A DNA stretch of 13,417 nt from the NCBI RefSeq assembly GCF_934359325.1, contig NZ_CAKRLH010000027.1, positions 1-13,417 on the forward strand. Reading direction: 5' to 3'. The notes below the pieces were generated by a model that worked only from the letters and a program-made list of their open reading frames with translations, searched no databases and was not told the origin of the DNA. The DNA is from an uncultured Porphyromonas sp. (lineage in GTDB: Bacteria > Bacteroidota > Bacteroidia > Bacteroidales > Porphyromonadaceae). This document shows positions 6,963-13,417 of the stretch, in pieces; position 1 is the first letter of the stretch, and each line of letters opens with the position of its first letter. Position numbers and translations under genes: made by a program.

Positions 6963-8378
6963 ATGAACAAAATGACACTCACATGGAGGTTTGCCCTCTT
7001 GGCATCACTCAGCTTTGCACTCTTCGGGTGTTCGCTGGACGATGATGCGCCGACCCAGGAGACGACGAAGTCCTCCATCAACCTCACCCTCGACAACGGC
7101 GAGACCACGATGGACGCCTTCCCGGGAGACACCATCCGGGTGAAGGTGGAGAGTAAGGAGCTGAAAGACATCGTCGGCACCACATCCAACTCTGCATGGA
7201 ATGTCGGCTACGACGAAGAGAAGAGCGAGCTGACCATCATCGCACCGGTTGTCTGCACCAGCGGACCGGCCAAGGTGATGGTCTCCGGAGTCGACAAGAG
7301 GGGGCAGGTCTTCAGAAGCCTTGTAACCCTCACGCTCAATGACTACAGTGATCCGCGAGGGACTTTTATCCTCAACGAAGGCAGCGTCTGGAGCACTCCC
7401 TCCGAGATGAGCTCTCTCATCTATATCACCCCGCGCACGAGTGCCACGCCTTATGTCTATGAGAGCATCAATGGTCGCGCACCCGGTGCATGCTCTCAGG
7501 ATATGTTTGAGAGCGGCGGGAAGTACTTCGTCATCTCACAGAATAGGAACCCCGACACGGATGGACAGCTGACCATTTTTGACACCAAGACCCTGCGCAA
7601 GATCGGGAACTATCCCTTTAAAGAGAAGGAACTCGACTGGCCCACCCACGTCGCTGTAGTGGACGGGTACAAGATCTACATCCGTGACAATAAGGGTATC
7701 TGGTTCTTCAATACCATGTACGCAGCCAATCAGCTGACATTTATCGAGGGATCGAGAGGCGCCAGGAAGAACACCATGGCAGTCAGCAATGGTAAGGTCT
7801 TCTTCTCGCAGAATAGTTATCTCAAGGTGATCGATCCGGAGAGCAACACCATCGTCCACGAGGTGAAGTATGGTGGCAGCATCTCCGGCGTCATCAATGC
7901 CGACGACGACCACCTCTATGTCTCCAACCTCGAGAAGGGCATCGGTAAGATCCGTCTGGTGAATACCAAGACATACGAGGTCGAGAAGGTGAATGAGATC
8001 ACTAAGGAGAATGGAGGCGATCTGCTCGCCATGACCTTTGCCGCTGCGCCGGGCATCTCCGCCAAGGGCGACACCATATACTACAGCTCACTGGGTCAGA
8101 AGGTCTACCGCCACCTCTTCTCCACCGGAGAGTCCAAGCTCATGGTGGATATTAAGGAGTCCCTCAATCCGGAGCATACCCAGACCTACAATACCGTCCA
8201 GGTCAATCCTACTACGGGTCACGTCTATATGAATACCCTCCTCGGCTTTAGTTCTAAATACAAGACCAATACCATCTATCGCTTCGACATGACCGGTGAC
8301 AAGGCTGTGCTGCTCAATCGCTGGGAGAACCTCACCCGCTTCCCCGCAGGTATCTTCTTCCCCACCGCAAAGAAGTAA
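6963..8378 (+). CDS. Second beta-propeller lipoprotein (DUF5074/YncE-like, BtuG paralogue) of the B12 operon
   Basis: This 471-residue lipoprotein has signal peptide residues 1-22, lipobox LFGC (Cys23) and then SLDDD, a strong surface-export type motif. Residues about 36-125 resemble an Ig-like beta-sandwich (GDTIRVKVESK, then AKVMVSGVDKRGQVF). From about 130 to the end there is a propeller resembling the first operon gene: FILNEGSVWS and INGRAPGACSQD parallel its NEG and NDRPLGDVAQS segments, followed by blade-like GKYFVISQNRN, LTIFDTKTLRKIG, VFFSQNSYLKVIDPES and HLYVSNLEKGIGKI. The end, FPAGIFFP, is usual for DUF5074 proteins. It starts 31 nt after the third gene behind an A-rich leader typical of Bacteroidota. 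The operon position suggests corrinoid binding or partnership with the receptor, perhaps for a different corrinoid than the first propeller. The fold is well supported; the ligand is inferred. Confidence 0.85.
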   Translation: MNKMTLTWRFALLASLSFALFGCSLDDDAPTQETTKSSINLTLDNGETTMDAFPGDTIRVKVESKELKDIVGTTSNSAWNVGYDEEKSELTIIAPVVCTSGPAKVMVSGVDKRGQVFRSLVTLTLNDYSDPRGTFILNEGSVWSTPSEMSSLIYITPRTSATPYVYESINGRAPGACSQDMFESGGKYFVISQNRNPDTDGQLTIFDTKTLRKIGNYPFKEKELDWPTHVAVVDGYKIYIRDNKGIWFFNTMYAANQLTFIEGSRGARKNTMAVSNGKVFFSQNSYLKVIDPESNTIVHEVKYGGSISGVINADDDHLYVSNLEKGIGKIRLVNTKTYEVEKVNEITKENGGDLLAMTFAAAPGISAKGDTIYYSSLGQKVYRHLFSTGESKLMVDIKESLNPEHTQTYNTVQVNPTTGHVYMNTLLGFSSKYKTNTIYRFDMTGDKAVLLNRWENLTRFPAGIFFPTAKK

Positions 8379-8400
8379 GCCACACCCCTATCTATCGACC

Positions 8401-8439
8401 CCGAGGGGGCACGACGCAGTATGCGCCGTGCCCCCTCGG
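8401..8439 (+). terminator. Terminator of the B12 uptake operon
   Basis: A perfect 13-bp inverted repeat, CCGAGGGGGCACG (8401-8413) with CGTGCCCCCTCGG (8427-8439), begins 22 nt after the last operon stop codon. The 13-nt loop contains a further CGCA/TGCG pairing that extends the stem. Only a short T-containing tail, TCTTAT, follows. Confidence 0.75.
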
Positions 8440-8472
8440 TCTTATCGGACGTGCGCTGCCCTGTCGCACTGA

Positions 8473-8540
8473 CTTATCAGACGAGTCGGACTTATAGCGC
8501 CACCTTATCGGACGAGTCGGACTTGTCCGACTAGTCCGAC
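8473..8540. repeat. Direct repeats plus inverted GTCGGAC/GTCCGAC array
   Basis: Two 21-bp copies beginning CTTATC and ending GACGAGTCGGACTT (8473-8493 and 8504-8524) differ at one base; an 11-base partial copy, CTTATCGGACG, lies at 8441-8451. The second copy runs into inverted heptamers: GTCGGAC (8516-8522), GTCCGAC (8525-8531) and GTCCGAC (8534-8540). Positions 8508-8522 can pair with 8525-8539, with 14 of 15 pairs and a 2-nt spacer. The array sits between two convergent terminators. Function is unknown. Confidence 0.75.
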
Positions 8541-8562
8541 CCGTCCTACCGGGTGGATACGA

Positions 8563-8599
8563 CAAGGGGGCTGCACCCTGGACGGATGCAGCCCCCTTG
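8563..8599 (-). terminator. Terminator of the DUF349 gene
   Basis: A perfect 13-bp inverted repeat, CAAGGGGGCTGCA (8563-8575) with TGCAGCCCCCTTG (8587-8599), with an 11-nt loop, lies 18 nt beyond the stop codon of the minus-strand gene. Being nearly symmetrical, it could also stop residual transcription from the plus-strand operon. Confidence 0.75.
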
Positions 8600-8617
8600 A
8601 GGGATGATGATAAGGGA

Positions 8618-10852
8618 TTACTCCTCGGCCTTCTCCTCAGCGGGAGCCTCGGCAGGAGCCTCAGCGGGAGTCTCAGCAGGAGTCTCAGCGGGAGCCTCGG
8701 CAGGAGCCTCAGCAGGAGCCTCAGCAGGAGTCTCAGCGGGAGCCTCGGCAGGAGCCTCAGCAGGAGCCTCAGCGGGAGCCTCAGCAGGAATCTCAGCAGG
8801 AGTCTCCTCCTCGGGCTTCTTCACCTCCTCCTTGATCTCCCCCACACGATCCTGGTACTGTGAGATCTTAGCCTTTACTTCATCGATCTTCTTCTGTACA
8901 TGCTTGACCATGGGGTTACTGGGATCGCCGGAGAAGAATCCGAAATTGGTCTCCAGCTGCAGGAGCTCATCCTCGAGCTTGGAGATGCCGTGCTTGACGT
9001 TCTTCTGCTCGTCCTTGAGGTCGTCCTTGGAGAGCTTGGAGAGGTCTTTGTCGAGGTTGACCTTGGCAAACTTCGGCTCCCTCTGTCGGTCGTTGCGGCG
9101 GTTGCCGGTGCGGCGGTCTCTATTGCCCCCGTCACGACGGTTGCCTCCGCGGCGACCGCCCTGACCATTGAGGATGCGCATAGTGCCGAAGTAGCGATTG
9201 AGCACATCGTCCTTCTCATCATTGGGTACCGGTCCGATGGAGCGCCACTCCTGCTCGAGCGCCTTCACTTCGTCCGCAATGGAGGGGTCATTGCGTCGAT
9301 CGAGGAGTGCCTCGAGGCGATCTACCACATCGTACTTGGCCTGAAGATTTTCCTTACGATCGGCGTTGCGCTGCTTGTGTAGCTGCGCCTTACGCTCAAA
9401 GAAGGTGTCGCAGGAGGCACGGAAGCGCTTCCAGAGACGCTGCGCCTCGGCCACCTGGGTACCGAAGCGGGAGTTCTCTGTCCACTCCCTCTGCAGGGCC
9501 TTGAGCTTCTCCGTTGTGGGACCCCAGTCCTCACTGTCCTTGAGCGCATCGGCCTCGTCGACCAGCTCGCGGAGGCGCTCCAGCTTGGGTGCGATCTCGG
9601 CGGAGAGATCCTTGAGGAAAGACTTGCGCTGCATGTAGAACTCGTCTCTCACGAGGTCGTACCGGCTCCTGAGCTCGATGAAGAGGTCCTTGGGGACGCG
9701 TCCGATGGACATCCACTGACCGTGGATCTTCTTCAGCTCATTCTCATAGTGGCGCCAGCCCTGACGGGTGTCGGGCAGGGTAACGAGCATCTTCTCGAGG
9801 GTCTCTACGAGCTCCTTCTTCTTCTCATAATTAGCCTTCTCGTCCTCGTGGATCGCCTTGAAGTGGTCATCATGCTTCTTATAGACCACCTGCTGAGCGT
9901 CTTTGAAGTCCTTCCAGAGGCTGTCCTTAAACTCTGGTGCCACGGGTCCCACCTCCTTCCAGTCGTCGAGGAGGCCCTTCATCTTGCGGAAGGATTTGAC
10001 GGCGTCCTTCTCCTCTCCGAGAGCTCTTGCCTTGCGGATGATCTCCTCCTTCTGGGCGCGGTTGTCGGCATAGTCCTGGATCCGCTCTCCCTCGCCGATC
10101 TCCTTCTCCTCATAGAAACGGTCGAGGAGACCAGAGTACTCGTCCATGAGGGCGTTGCGGTCGTTGTCGGGGACGCGACCCACCTCGCTCCAGGAGTGAC
10201 GGATGTTGAAGAATTCGTTGCGGAGGGTGATCGGATTCATCGTATTGGTGGGGCTCAGTAGGTCTCTCAGTCTCTCGACGAGCTGACGCTTAGCGGCAAG
10301 ATTAGCCTCTCGCTCCGACCGCTCCTGCTCGCGCTGCTCGCTGCGGAGCTTCTGTGCGCGGGTCTTGAGGTTGATGAAGCGGATCGCTGCCTCGTCCTCA
10401 GGGGTCGACTCTGTCTCGGCACCCTCCACAGCGGCAGGCGCAGGGGTGACGCCGCCCTTAGGCATCATCTGGCGCTCGAGACGGCGCATATCGCGCTGTG
10501 TCGGGACGGTACCGCCCTCGACCATGGCATTGATCGCCTCATAGAGTTCGTCGCCACTCAGCCGGGAGAGATCGGTGCTGGGCTTGCCGGGATCCTTGTC
10601 GGACTCTTCCTCCTCATCCTGCTCATCGGTCTCGTCCTCTTCGTCGGGTGTCGCAGCTGCGACAGTTGTCTCCTCCGTCGGGGTCATCTCAGCGGCAGGC
10701 TCTGCTGCGGGGACCTCTTGCTCCTCTGTCTCCGTAGGCTCTACGGTCTCGGCGCTCTGGGTCTCTTCGGCAGGCTCTGCTGCGGCTCCGGTGATGGTCT
10801 TCTGCTCCTCGTCCTGGGGAGTGGTATTCATGTCTGTGGGATTCAAGTCCAT
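8618..10852 (-). CDS. DUF349 multi-repeat protein with RGG-like segment and PAEx tail
   Basis: This 744-residue protein has no signal peptide or membrane segment and is expected to be cytoplasmic. Domains in order: an acidic low-complexity N-terminus rich in Glu/Thr/Ala (about 10-90); about five DUF349 helical repeats (about 190-560), recognisable by the recurring W-x-x-(I/V)-G-x-V-P signature (WSEVGRVP, WKEVGPVA, WMSIGRVP, a degenerate WTENSRFG, WRSIGPVP); a basic Arg/Gly/Asn-rich stretch (about 562-595) resembling RGG RNA-binding tails; a coiled coil (about 605-680) containing NFGFFSGDPSNP; and 14 PAEx tetrapeptides (685-740) before KAEE. DUF349 has no established function that I know of; the RGG-like patch suggests nucleic-acid contact, which is inference. 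Start: ATG at 10852 is used here, but ATG at 10831 (Met8) is a real alternative because a promoter-like TATATTTG ends 4 nt before the first ATG. The gene appears to be transcribed alone. Confidence 0.88.
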   Translation of the reverse strand: MDLNPTDMNTTPQDEEQKTITGAAAEPAEETQSAETVEPTETEEQEVPAAEPAAEMTPTEETTVAAATPDEEDETDEQDEEEESDKDPGKPSTDLSRLSGDELYEAINAMVEGGTVPTQRDMRRLERQMMPKGGVTPAPAAVEGAETESTPEDEAAIRFINLKTRAQKLRSEQREQERSEREANLAAKRQLVERLRDLLSPTNTMNPITLRNEFFNIRHSWSEVGRVPDNDRNALMDEYSGLLDRFYEEKEIGEGERIQDYADNRAQKEEIIRKARALGEEKDAVKSFRKMKGLLDDWKEVGPVAPEFKDSLWKDFKDAQQVVYKKHDDHFKAIHEDEKANYEKKKELVETLEKMLVTLPDTRQGWRHYENELKKIHGQWMSIGRVPKDLFIELRSRYDLVRDEFYMQRKSFLKDLSAEIAPKLERLRELVDEADALKDSEDWGPTTEKLKALQREWTENSRFGTQVAEAQRLWKRFRASCDTFFERKAQLHKQRNADRKENLQAKYDVVDRLEALLDRRNDPSIADEVKALEQEWRSIGPVPNDEKDDVLNRYFGTMRILNGQGGRRGGNRRDGGNRDRRTGNRRNDRQREPKFAKVNLDKDLSKLSKDDLKDEQKNVKHGISKLEDELLQLETNFGFFSGDPSNPMVKHVQKKIDEVKAKISQYQDRVGEIKEEVKKPEEETPAEIPAEAPAEAPAEAPAEAPAETPAEAPAEAPAEAPAETPAETPAEAPAEAPAEEKAEE
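8633..8800 (-). repeat. 12-bp in-frame tandem repeat (PAEx tail)
   Basis: Fourteen consecutive 12-bp units encode Pro-Ala-Glu-x, where x is mostly Ala, sometimes Thr, once Ile at the N-terminal end and Glu at the last unit. Units differ mainly in synonymous third positions (GCT/GCC, CCT/CCC). This is a protein-coding minisatellite whose copy number could change without breaking the frame. Confidence 0.9.
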
Positions 10853-10856
10853 GGCT

Positions 10857-10864
10857 CAAATATA
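10857..10864 (-). promoter_or_regulatory. Candidate -7 promoter element of the DUF349 gene
   Basis: Read on the minus strand, TATATTTG is an exact match to the Bacteroidota -7 consensus TAnnTTTG. It ends only 4 nt before the ATG at 10852, so transcription would begin at or near that start codon. No clear TTTG partner is seen 19-21 bp upstream. Confidence 0.45.
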
Positions 10865-10883
10865 CGTTAGATAGATTATTGCA

Positions 10884-10910
10884 GGCTGGTCGATTATACC
10901 TCGATCAGCC
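10884..10910 (-). terminator. Hairpin after the pab genes
   Basis: GGCTGGTCGA (10884-10893) and TCGATCAGCC (10901-10910) form a 10-position stem with one non-Watson-Crick position and a 7-nt loop, 24 nt beyond the pabC stop codon. It is a plausible terminator for the pabB-pabC transcript, although the following bases are not a T-run. Confidence 0.5.
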
Positions 10911-10934
10911 CCCTAAGGTACACATTTTATCACA

Positions 10935-11582
10935 CTATGACCACCCCTCGATGATGGGACCACGTATAGCGGTGATCGGGAGGATCAGGCGACCGAGGGG
11001 ATTGAGGGCATTGATGAGCGAGATCTCGCTCCAGCGTCCCCCGAGGAGATCGTCTGTCGTTACAGGGACTGATGTGATCTCACCCGACTCCAGGAGCGAG
11101 CGCCGGCGCGTCCCCTCGAGGAGCGGTCGGTCGGGGGTCTCCCACCGCCCCGCTCTCCGGAGACAGATATTGGTAAAGGTGGTATCGGTGACCCGATCTC
11201 CACGGATCAGCAGAGCCACCGTCTCGTGATCGGGAAGCGAAGAGGCAATGCTGTCAAGGAGTGTCCGGTCGAGGTACTTACGGTCGTACCGATAGCCGTC
11301 CGGCACTCGGTAGATCTGCAGTCTCCTGACCCTGCGTATGTCGTAGGTATAAGGGGTCACGGTCACCTCGGCGATCCCGGACGAGGAGTAGACGATGCGC
11401 ATCTTGAGCGGCGCATCTACCCCATCCGGTCGAGCTGCCCGGAGAAGCGTCCTCAGCTGCTCCTCAGACGAGAGGAAGGGCGGCACCCCGCACAGTGTCT
11501 CGCTCACCCGGCGGAGGTGATACGCTGCCAGGGGCATCCGATCCCCCTCCTCCACGCCTATGGTCTCGATGTAGTAGGTCAT
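10935..11582 (-). CDS. pabC: Class IV aminotransferase, probable 4-amino-4-deoxychorismate lyase
   Basis: This 215-residue PLP enzyme probably converts 4-amino-4-deoxychorismate to p-aminobenzoate and pyruvate for folate synthesis. Class IV features are visible in order: HLRRVSETL (22-30); KYLDRTLLD (102-110), whose Lys102 matches the catalytic lysine position; DRVTDTTFTNI (129-139), the phosphate-binding loop region, with Asp where many relatives have Glu; WETPDRPLLEGTRR (about 147-160); and EISLINALNPL near the end. It is somewhat shorter than the ~270 residues of E. coli PabC, which is common for Bacteroidota homologues. Its ATG overlaps the stop of the upstream pabB by 4 nt (ATGA), so translation is likely coupled. 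Branched-chain or D-amino-acid aminotransferases share the fold, but the pairing with pabB makes the lyase role the best reading. Confidence 0.83.
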   Translation of the reverse strand: MTYYIETIGVEEGDRMPLAAYHLRRVSETLCGVPPFLSSEEQLRTLLRAARPDGVDAPLKMRIVYSSSGIAEVTVTPYTYDIRRVRRLQIYRVPDGYRYDRKYLDRTLLDSIASSLPDHETVALLIRGDRVTDTTFTNICLRRAGRWETPDRPLLEGTRRRSLLESGEITSVPVTTDDLLGGRWSEISLINALNPLGRLILPITAIRGPIIEGWS

Positions 11583-12559
11583 AGGGGTAAGTAGATCTTC
11601 TCTATCACCTCCTCGTACTCACTGCGGCAGTCGCTATTGATCGTGATGCCGCCGCCGGCATGGTAGTAAAAGTGCTCGCCATCCCTCTCGATGAAGCGGA
11701 TCATCACGCCCGTATCGAGACTCTCTCCGTCGAAGAAACCACAGATCCCGGTATAGAAGCCCCGCTCATGCTGCTCCGCCCGTGCGATCAGCGCCTGCGT
11801 GGCAGCCTTAGGGGCTCCGGTGATCGACCCCGCCGGCAGGAGTTTGCTCAGGATGGTGCCCAGCTCTCCCTGCCATTCCGAGGGCAGCTGTCCCGTCACC
11901 TCCGAGCTGACCTGCAGCAGCGCTCCGCCCCTCGTCTCCACGCGATCGATGTAGCGGTACCGCTCCACCCGCACATGCTCCGCTACGGATGAGAGGTCGT
12001 TGCGTATCAGGTCGACGATCGTCGCCGACTCAGCCTGCTCCTTAGGGTCAGAGAGTATCCTCTGCTCCGCATCCGGCAGCGTGGCGTCGATCGTCCCCTT
12101 CATCGGGTACGAGCTGATCACCCCGTCGGAGGAGATCCGGACAAAGATCTCCGGGGAGAAGCAGAGGAAGTGCCCCGGCAGCCAGGCGCAGTACTTCGCC
12201 CGCACCCGGCTCAGCAGCTCACGCGGGTCTCCGGCGAAGTCTACCGCCGTCCTTTGCGTCAGATTGGCGAGGAAGGAGTCCCCCCGCAGCTGCCCCTCTC
12301 GGATCACTGCAAAGCGCTCCGCATAGCGGTCATAGCTCTCCGGGTGAGCGATCAGCGTCAGCGGAGCCGGTGAGCCGTCGTAGGGCAGGCTCTCCAGCGG
12401 GCGATTCGCCCGACCCTCTATGGAGAGGAAGAAAGGCGTCTCGCCCGACCGGTCCATCCGATCGATGTAGCAGCTATCTCCCCGATAATTAATGAGGAAG
12501 TAGAAGGGCGTACCGGATGCGCCCAGATGATTGAAGTTATCGATGATTTCCTGAAGCAT
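11579..12559 (-). CDS. pabB: Aminodeoxychorismate synthase component I
   Basis: This ~326-residue chorismate-binding enzyme forms 4-amino-4-deoxychorismate from chorismate, using ammonia from a glutaminase partner (PabA). The catalytic domain is intact: SYPMKGTI (chorismate-site Lys), DLIRNDLSSVA, LLPAGSITGAPKAATQALI, RGFYTGICGFF and FYYHAGGGIT with a final EYEE. Only a reduced N-terminal part is present, usual for short PabB proteins and different from the ~450-residue E. coli form. Isochorismate and anthranilate synthases are relatives, but the PMKG and GAPK signatures and the overlapping pabC favour PabB. No pabA is in the window. Start: ATG at 12559 is preferred; the frame also allows a GTG at 12574, five codons earlier, but a promoter-like TACATTTG (12563-12570) lies between them. 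Confidence 0.88.
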   Translation of the reverse strand: MLQEIIDNFNHLGASGTPFYFLINYRGDSCYIDRMDRSGETPFFLSIEGRANRPLESLPYDGSPAPLTLIAHPESYDRYAERFAVIREGQLRGDSFLANLTQRTAVDFAGDPRELLSRVRAKYCAWLPGHFLCFSPEIFVRISSDGVISSYPMKGTIDATLPDAEQRILSDPKEQAESATIVDLIRNDLSSVAEHVRVERYRYIDRVETRGGALLQVSSEVTGQLPSEWQGELGTILSKLLPAGSITGAPKAATQALIARAEQHERGFYTGICGFFDGESLDTGVMIRFIERDGEHFYYHAGGGITINSDCRSEYEEVIEKIYLPL

Positions 12560-12562
12560 GGA

Positions 12563-12570
12563 CAAATGTA
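12563..12570 (-). promoter_or_regulatory. Candidate -7 promoter element of pabB-pabC
   Basis: Read on the minus strand, TACATTTG exactly matches TAnnTTTG and ends 3 nt before the ATG at 12559. If used, the GTG start at 12574 would lie upstream of the transcript and the mRNA would have almost no leader. No good TTTG element is visible 19-21 bp upstream. Confidence 0.4.
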
Positions 12571-12632
12571 CCACGACCTTTGGACAATCCTCACGATCGG
12601 ATAGCCCTACCCTTTATTCCCCAAGAAATTAC

Positions 12633-12640
12633 TAAATTTG
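12633..12640 (+). promoter_or_regulatory. Candidate -7 promoter element of pgk
   Basis: TAAATTTG matches TAnnTTTG exactly and lies 43 nt before the pgk ATG, giving a leader of about 35-40 nt. A weak upstream partner, TTTA (12613-12616), is spaced 16 bp away, shorter than usual. The stretch is A/T-rich compared with the surrounding coding DNA. Confidence 0.5.
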
Positions 12641-12683
12641 TAGGGTAAGAAAGAGATCAATACACTAATAAGACCCTATAGCT

Positions 12684-13417
12684 ATGGCAAAGATCCAAGA
12701 CTACAACTTCGGCGGGAAGCGCGTCTTCGTGCGTGTCGACTTCAATGTCCCTCTGGACGATAATCTCCAGATCACGGACGACACCCGCATCCGTGCCGCC
12801 CTCCCCACCCTCAAGAAGATCATCGATGACGGCGGTCGCCTCATCATCGCCTCCCACCTCGGTCGCCCGAAGACCGGCGCCGACCCCAAGCTCTCGATGA
12901 AGAACATCCTCTCCCACGTCTCTGAGTTGCTCGGCGTGGACGTAAAGCTCGCTCCCGACTGCGTCGGCGAGGAGACGAAGCGGATGGCAATGGAGCTCAA
13001 GGACGGCGAGGCGCTCCTCCTGGAGAACCTTCGCTTCCACGCTGAGGAGCAGGGCAAGCCGATGGGACTTCCCAAGGATGCCTCCGAGGAGGAGACCGCA
13101 GCTGCCAAGAAGGCTGTCAAGGCGAGCCAGAAGGGATTTGTCAAGGAGCTGGCAGACCTCGCCGAGGTGTACGTGAACGACGCCTTCGGTACCGCTCACC
13201 GTGCCCACGCCTCCACGGCGCTGATTGCTGAGTACTTCGACGCAGAGCACAAGATGTTTGGCTACCTAATGCAGAAGGAGGTGAATGCGGTCAATGAGAT
13301 CCTGAATAACGCCAAGCACCCCTTCACCGCCATCCTCGGTGGCTCCAAGGTCTCCACGAAGATCGACGTGATCATGAACCTCCTCGGCAAGGTGGACAAC
13401 CTGATCCTCACGGGCGG
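12684..13417 (+). CDS. pgk: Phosphoglycerate kinase, 3' truncated by the window end
   Basis: The first 244 residues of phosphoglycerate kinase are present; the frame stays open to the window end, so about 175 residues of a ~420-residue enzyme are missing. It transfers phosphate from 1,3-bisphosphoglycerate to ADP in glycolysis. Visible signatures are RVDFNVPL (about 17-24, substrate-binding), [10 protein letters not shown] (about 54-63), [13 protein letters not shown] (about 112-124), [15 protein letters not shown] (about 164-178) and [11 protein letters not shown] (about 215-225, nucleotide side). A lysine- and alanine-rich insert after the FHAEEQGKP segment (about 126-158) is typical of Bacteroidota enzymes. 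The ATG at 12684 has an upstream A/T-rich leader and candidate promoter. It is divergent from pabB. Confidence 0.97.
   Translation, partial: MAKIQDYNFGGKRVFVRVDFNVPLDDNLQITDDTRIRAALPTLKKIIDDGGRLIIASHLGRPKTGADPKLSMKNILSHVSELLGVDVKLAPDCVGEETKRMAMELKDGEALLLENLRFHAEEQGKPMGLPKDASEEETAAAKKAVKASQKGFVKELADLAEVYVNDAFGTAHRAHASTALIAEYFDAEHKMFGYLMQKEVNAVNEILNNAKHPFTAILGGSKVSTKIDVIMNLLGKVDNLILTG

Noticed and set aside
6179..7189. A 336-codon minus-strand open frame across the end of the third and start of the fourth operon genes
   Set aside because: Both overlapped plus-strand genes have signal peptides and coherent domains; the antisense translation shows none.
8473..8540. Ends of an insertion sequence
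   Set aside because: No transposase or target-site duplication is visible and the inverted heptamers are 2 nt apart, not flanking a cargo.
8604..9164. A plus-strand open frame encoding Ser-Ala-Gly repeats
   Set aside because: It is the reverse reading of the PAEx repeat of the DUF349 gene.

Overview
The window looks like a chromosomal segment of a Bacteroidota bacterium, most likely Porphyromonadaceae (Porphyromonas-like) with a fairly GC-rich genome. The signs are surface lipoproteins whose lipidated cysteine is followed by acidic residues, promoter-like TAnnTTTG boxes, A-rich leaders in place of Shine-Dalgarno sites, a SusC/BtuB-type uptake operon, a Bacteroidota-style DUF349 protein and short PabB/PabC enzymes. 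The genus is an inference from gene content; no rRNA or other marker is present.

Layout. (1) 1-1267, + strand: the 3' part of a glycoside hydrolase family 3 beta-N-acetylhexosaminidase, closed by a strong hairpin at 1286-1326. (2) 1268-2145: a long non-coding stretch with a direct-plus-inverted repeat array (1469-1528), a segment that can fold into nested hairpins (about 1665-1754), a weak promoter candidate and a clear cobalamin riboswitch (about 1838-2052). (3) 2146-8378, + strand: a four-gene operon behind that riboswitch. It encodes a BtuG-like beta-propeller lipoprotein, a BtuB-like TonB-dependent receptor, a lipoprotein I cannot assign (with a distinctive C-terminal WGYRFDG/WDGWSF domain), and a second propeller lipoprotein with an N-terminal beta-rich domain. 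A 13-bp terminator hairpin closes it at 8401-8439. (4) 8440-8617: a second repeat array and a terminator facing the other way. (5) 8618-10852, - strand: a multi-repeat DUF349 protein with an Arg/Gly-rich segment and a 14-unit PAEx tail. (6) 10935-12574, - strand: pabC and pabB, overlapping by 4 nt (p-aminobenzoate branch of folate synthesis). (7) 12684-end, + strand: the 5' part of phosphoglycerate kinase.

How the genes work together. The core of the window is a vitamin B12 acquisition locus. Low B12 should leave the riboswitch in its permissive state. The surface propeller lipoprotein(s) would capture the corrinoid and pass it to the BtuB-like barrel for TonB-driven import. The third gene and the second propeller are the least understood parts and the best candidates for new biology. 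Two minus-strand genes have TAnnTTTG boxes only 3-5 nt before a start codon, which suggests leaderless transcripts or different true starts.
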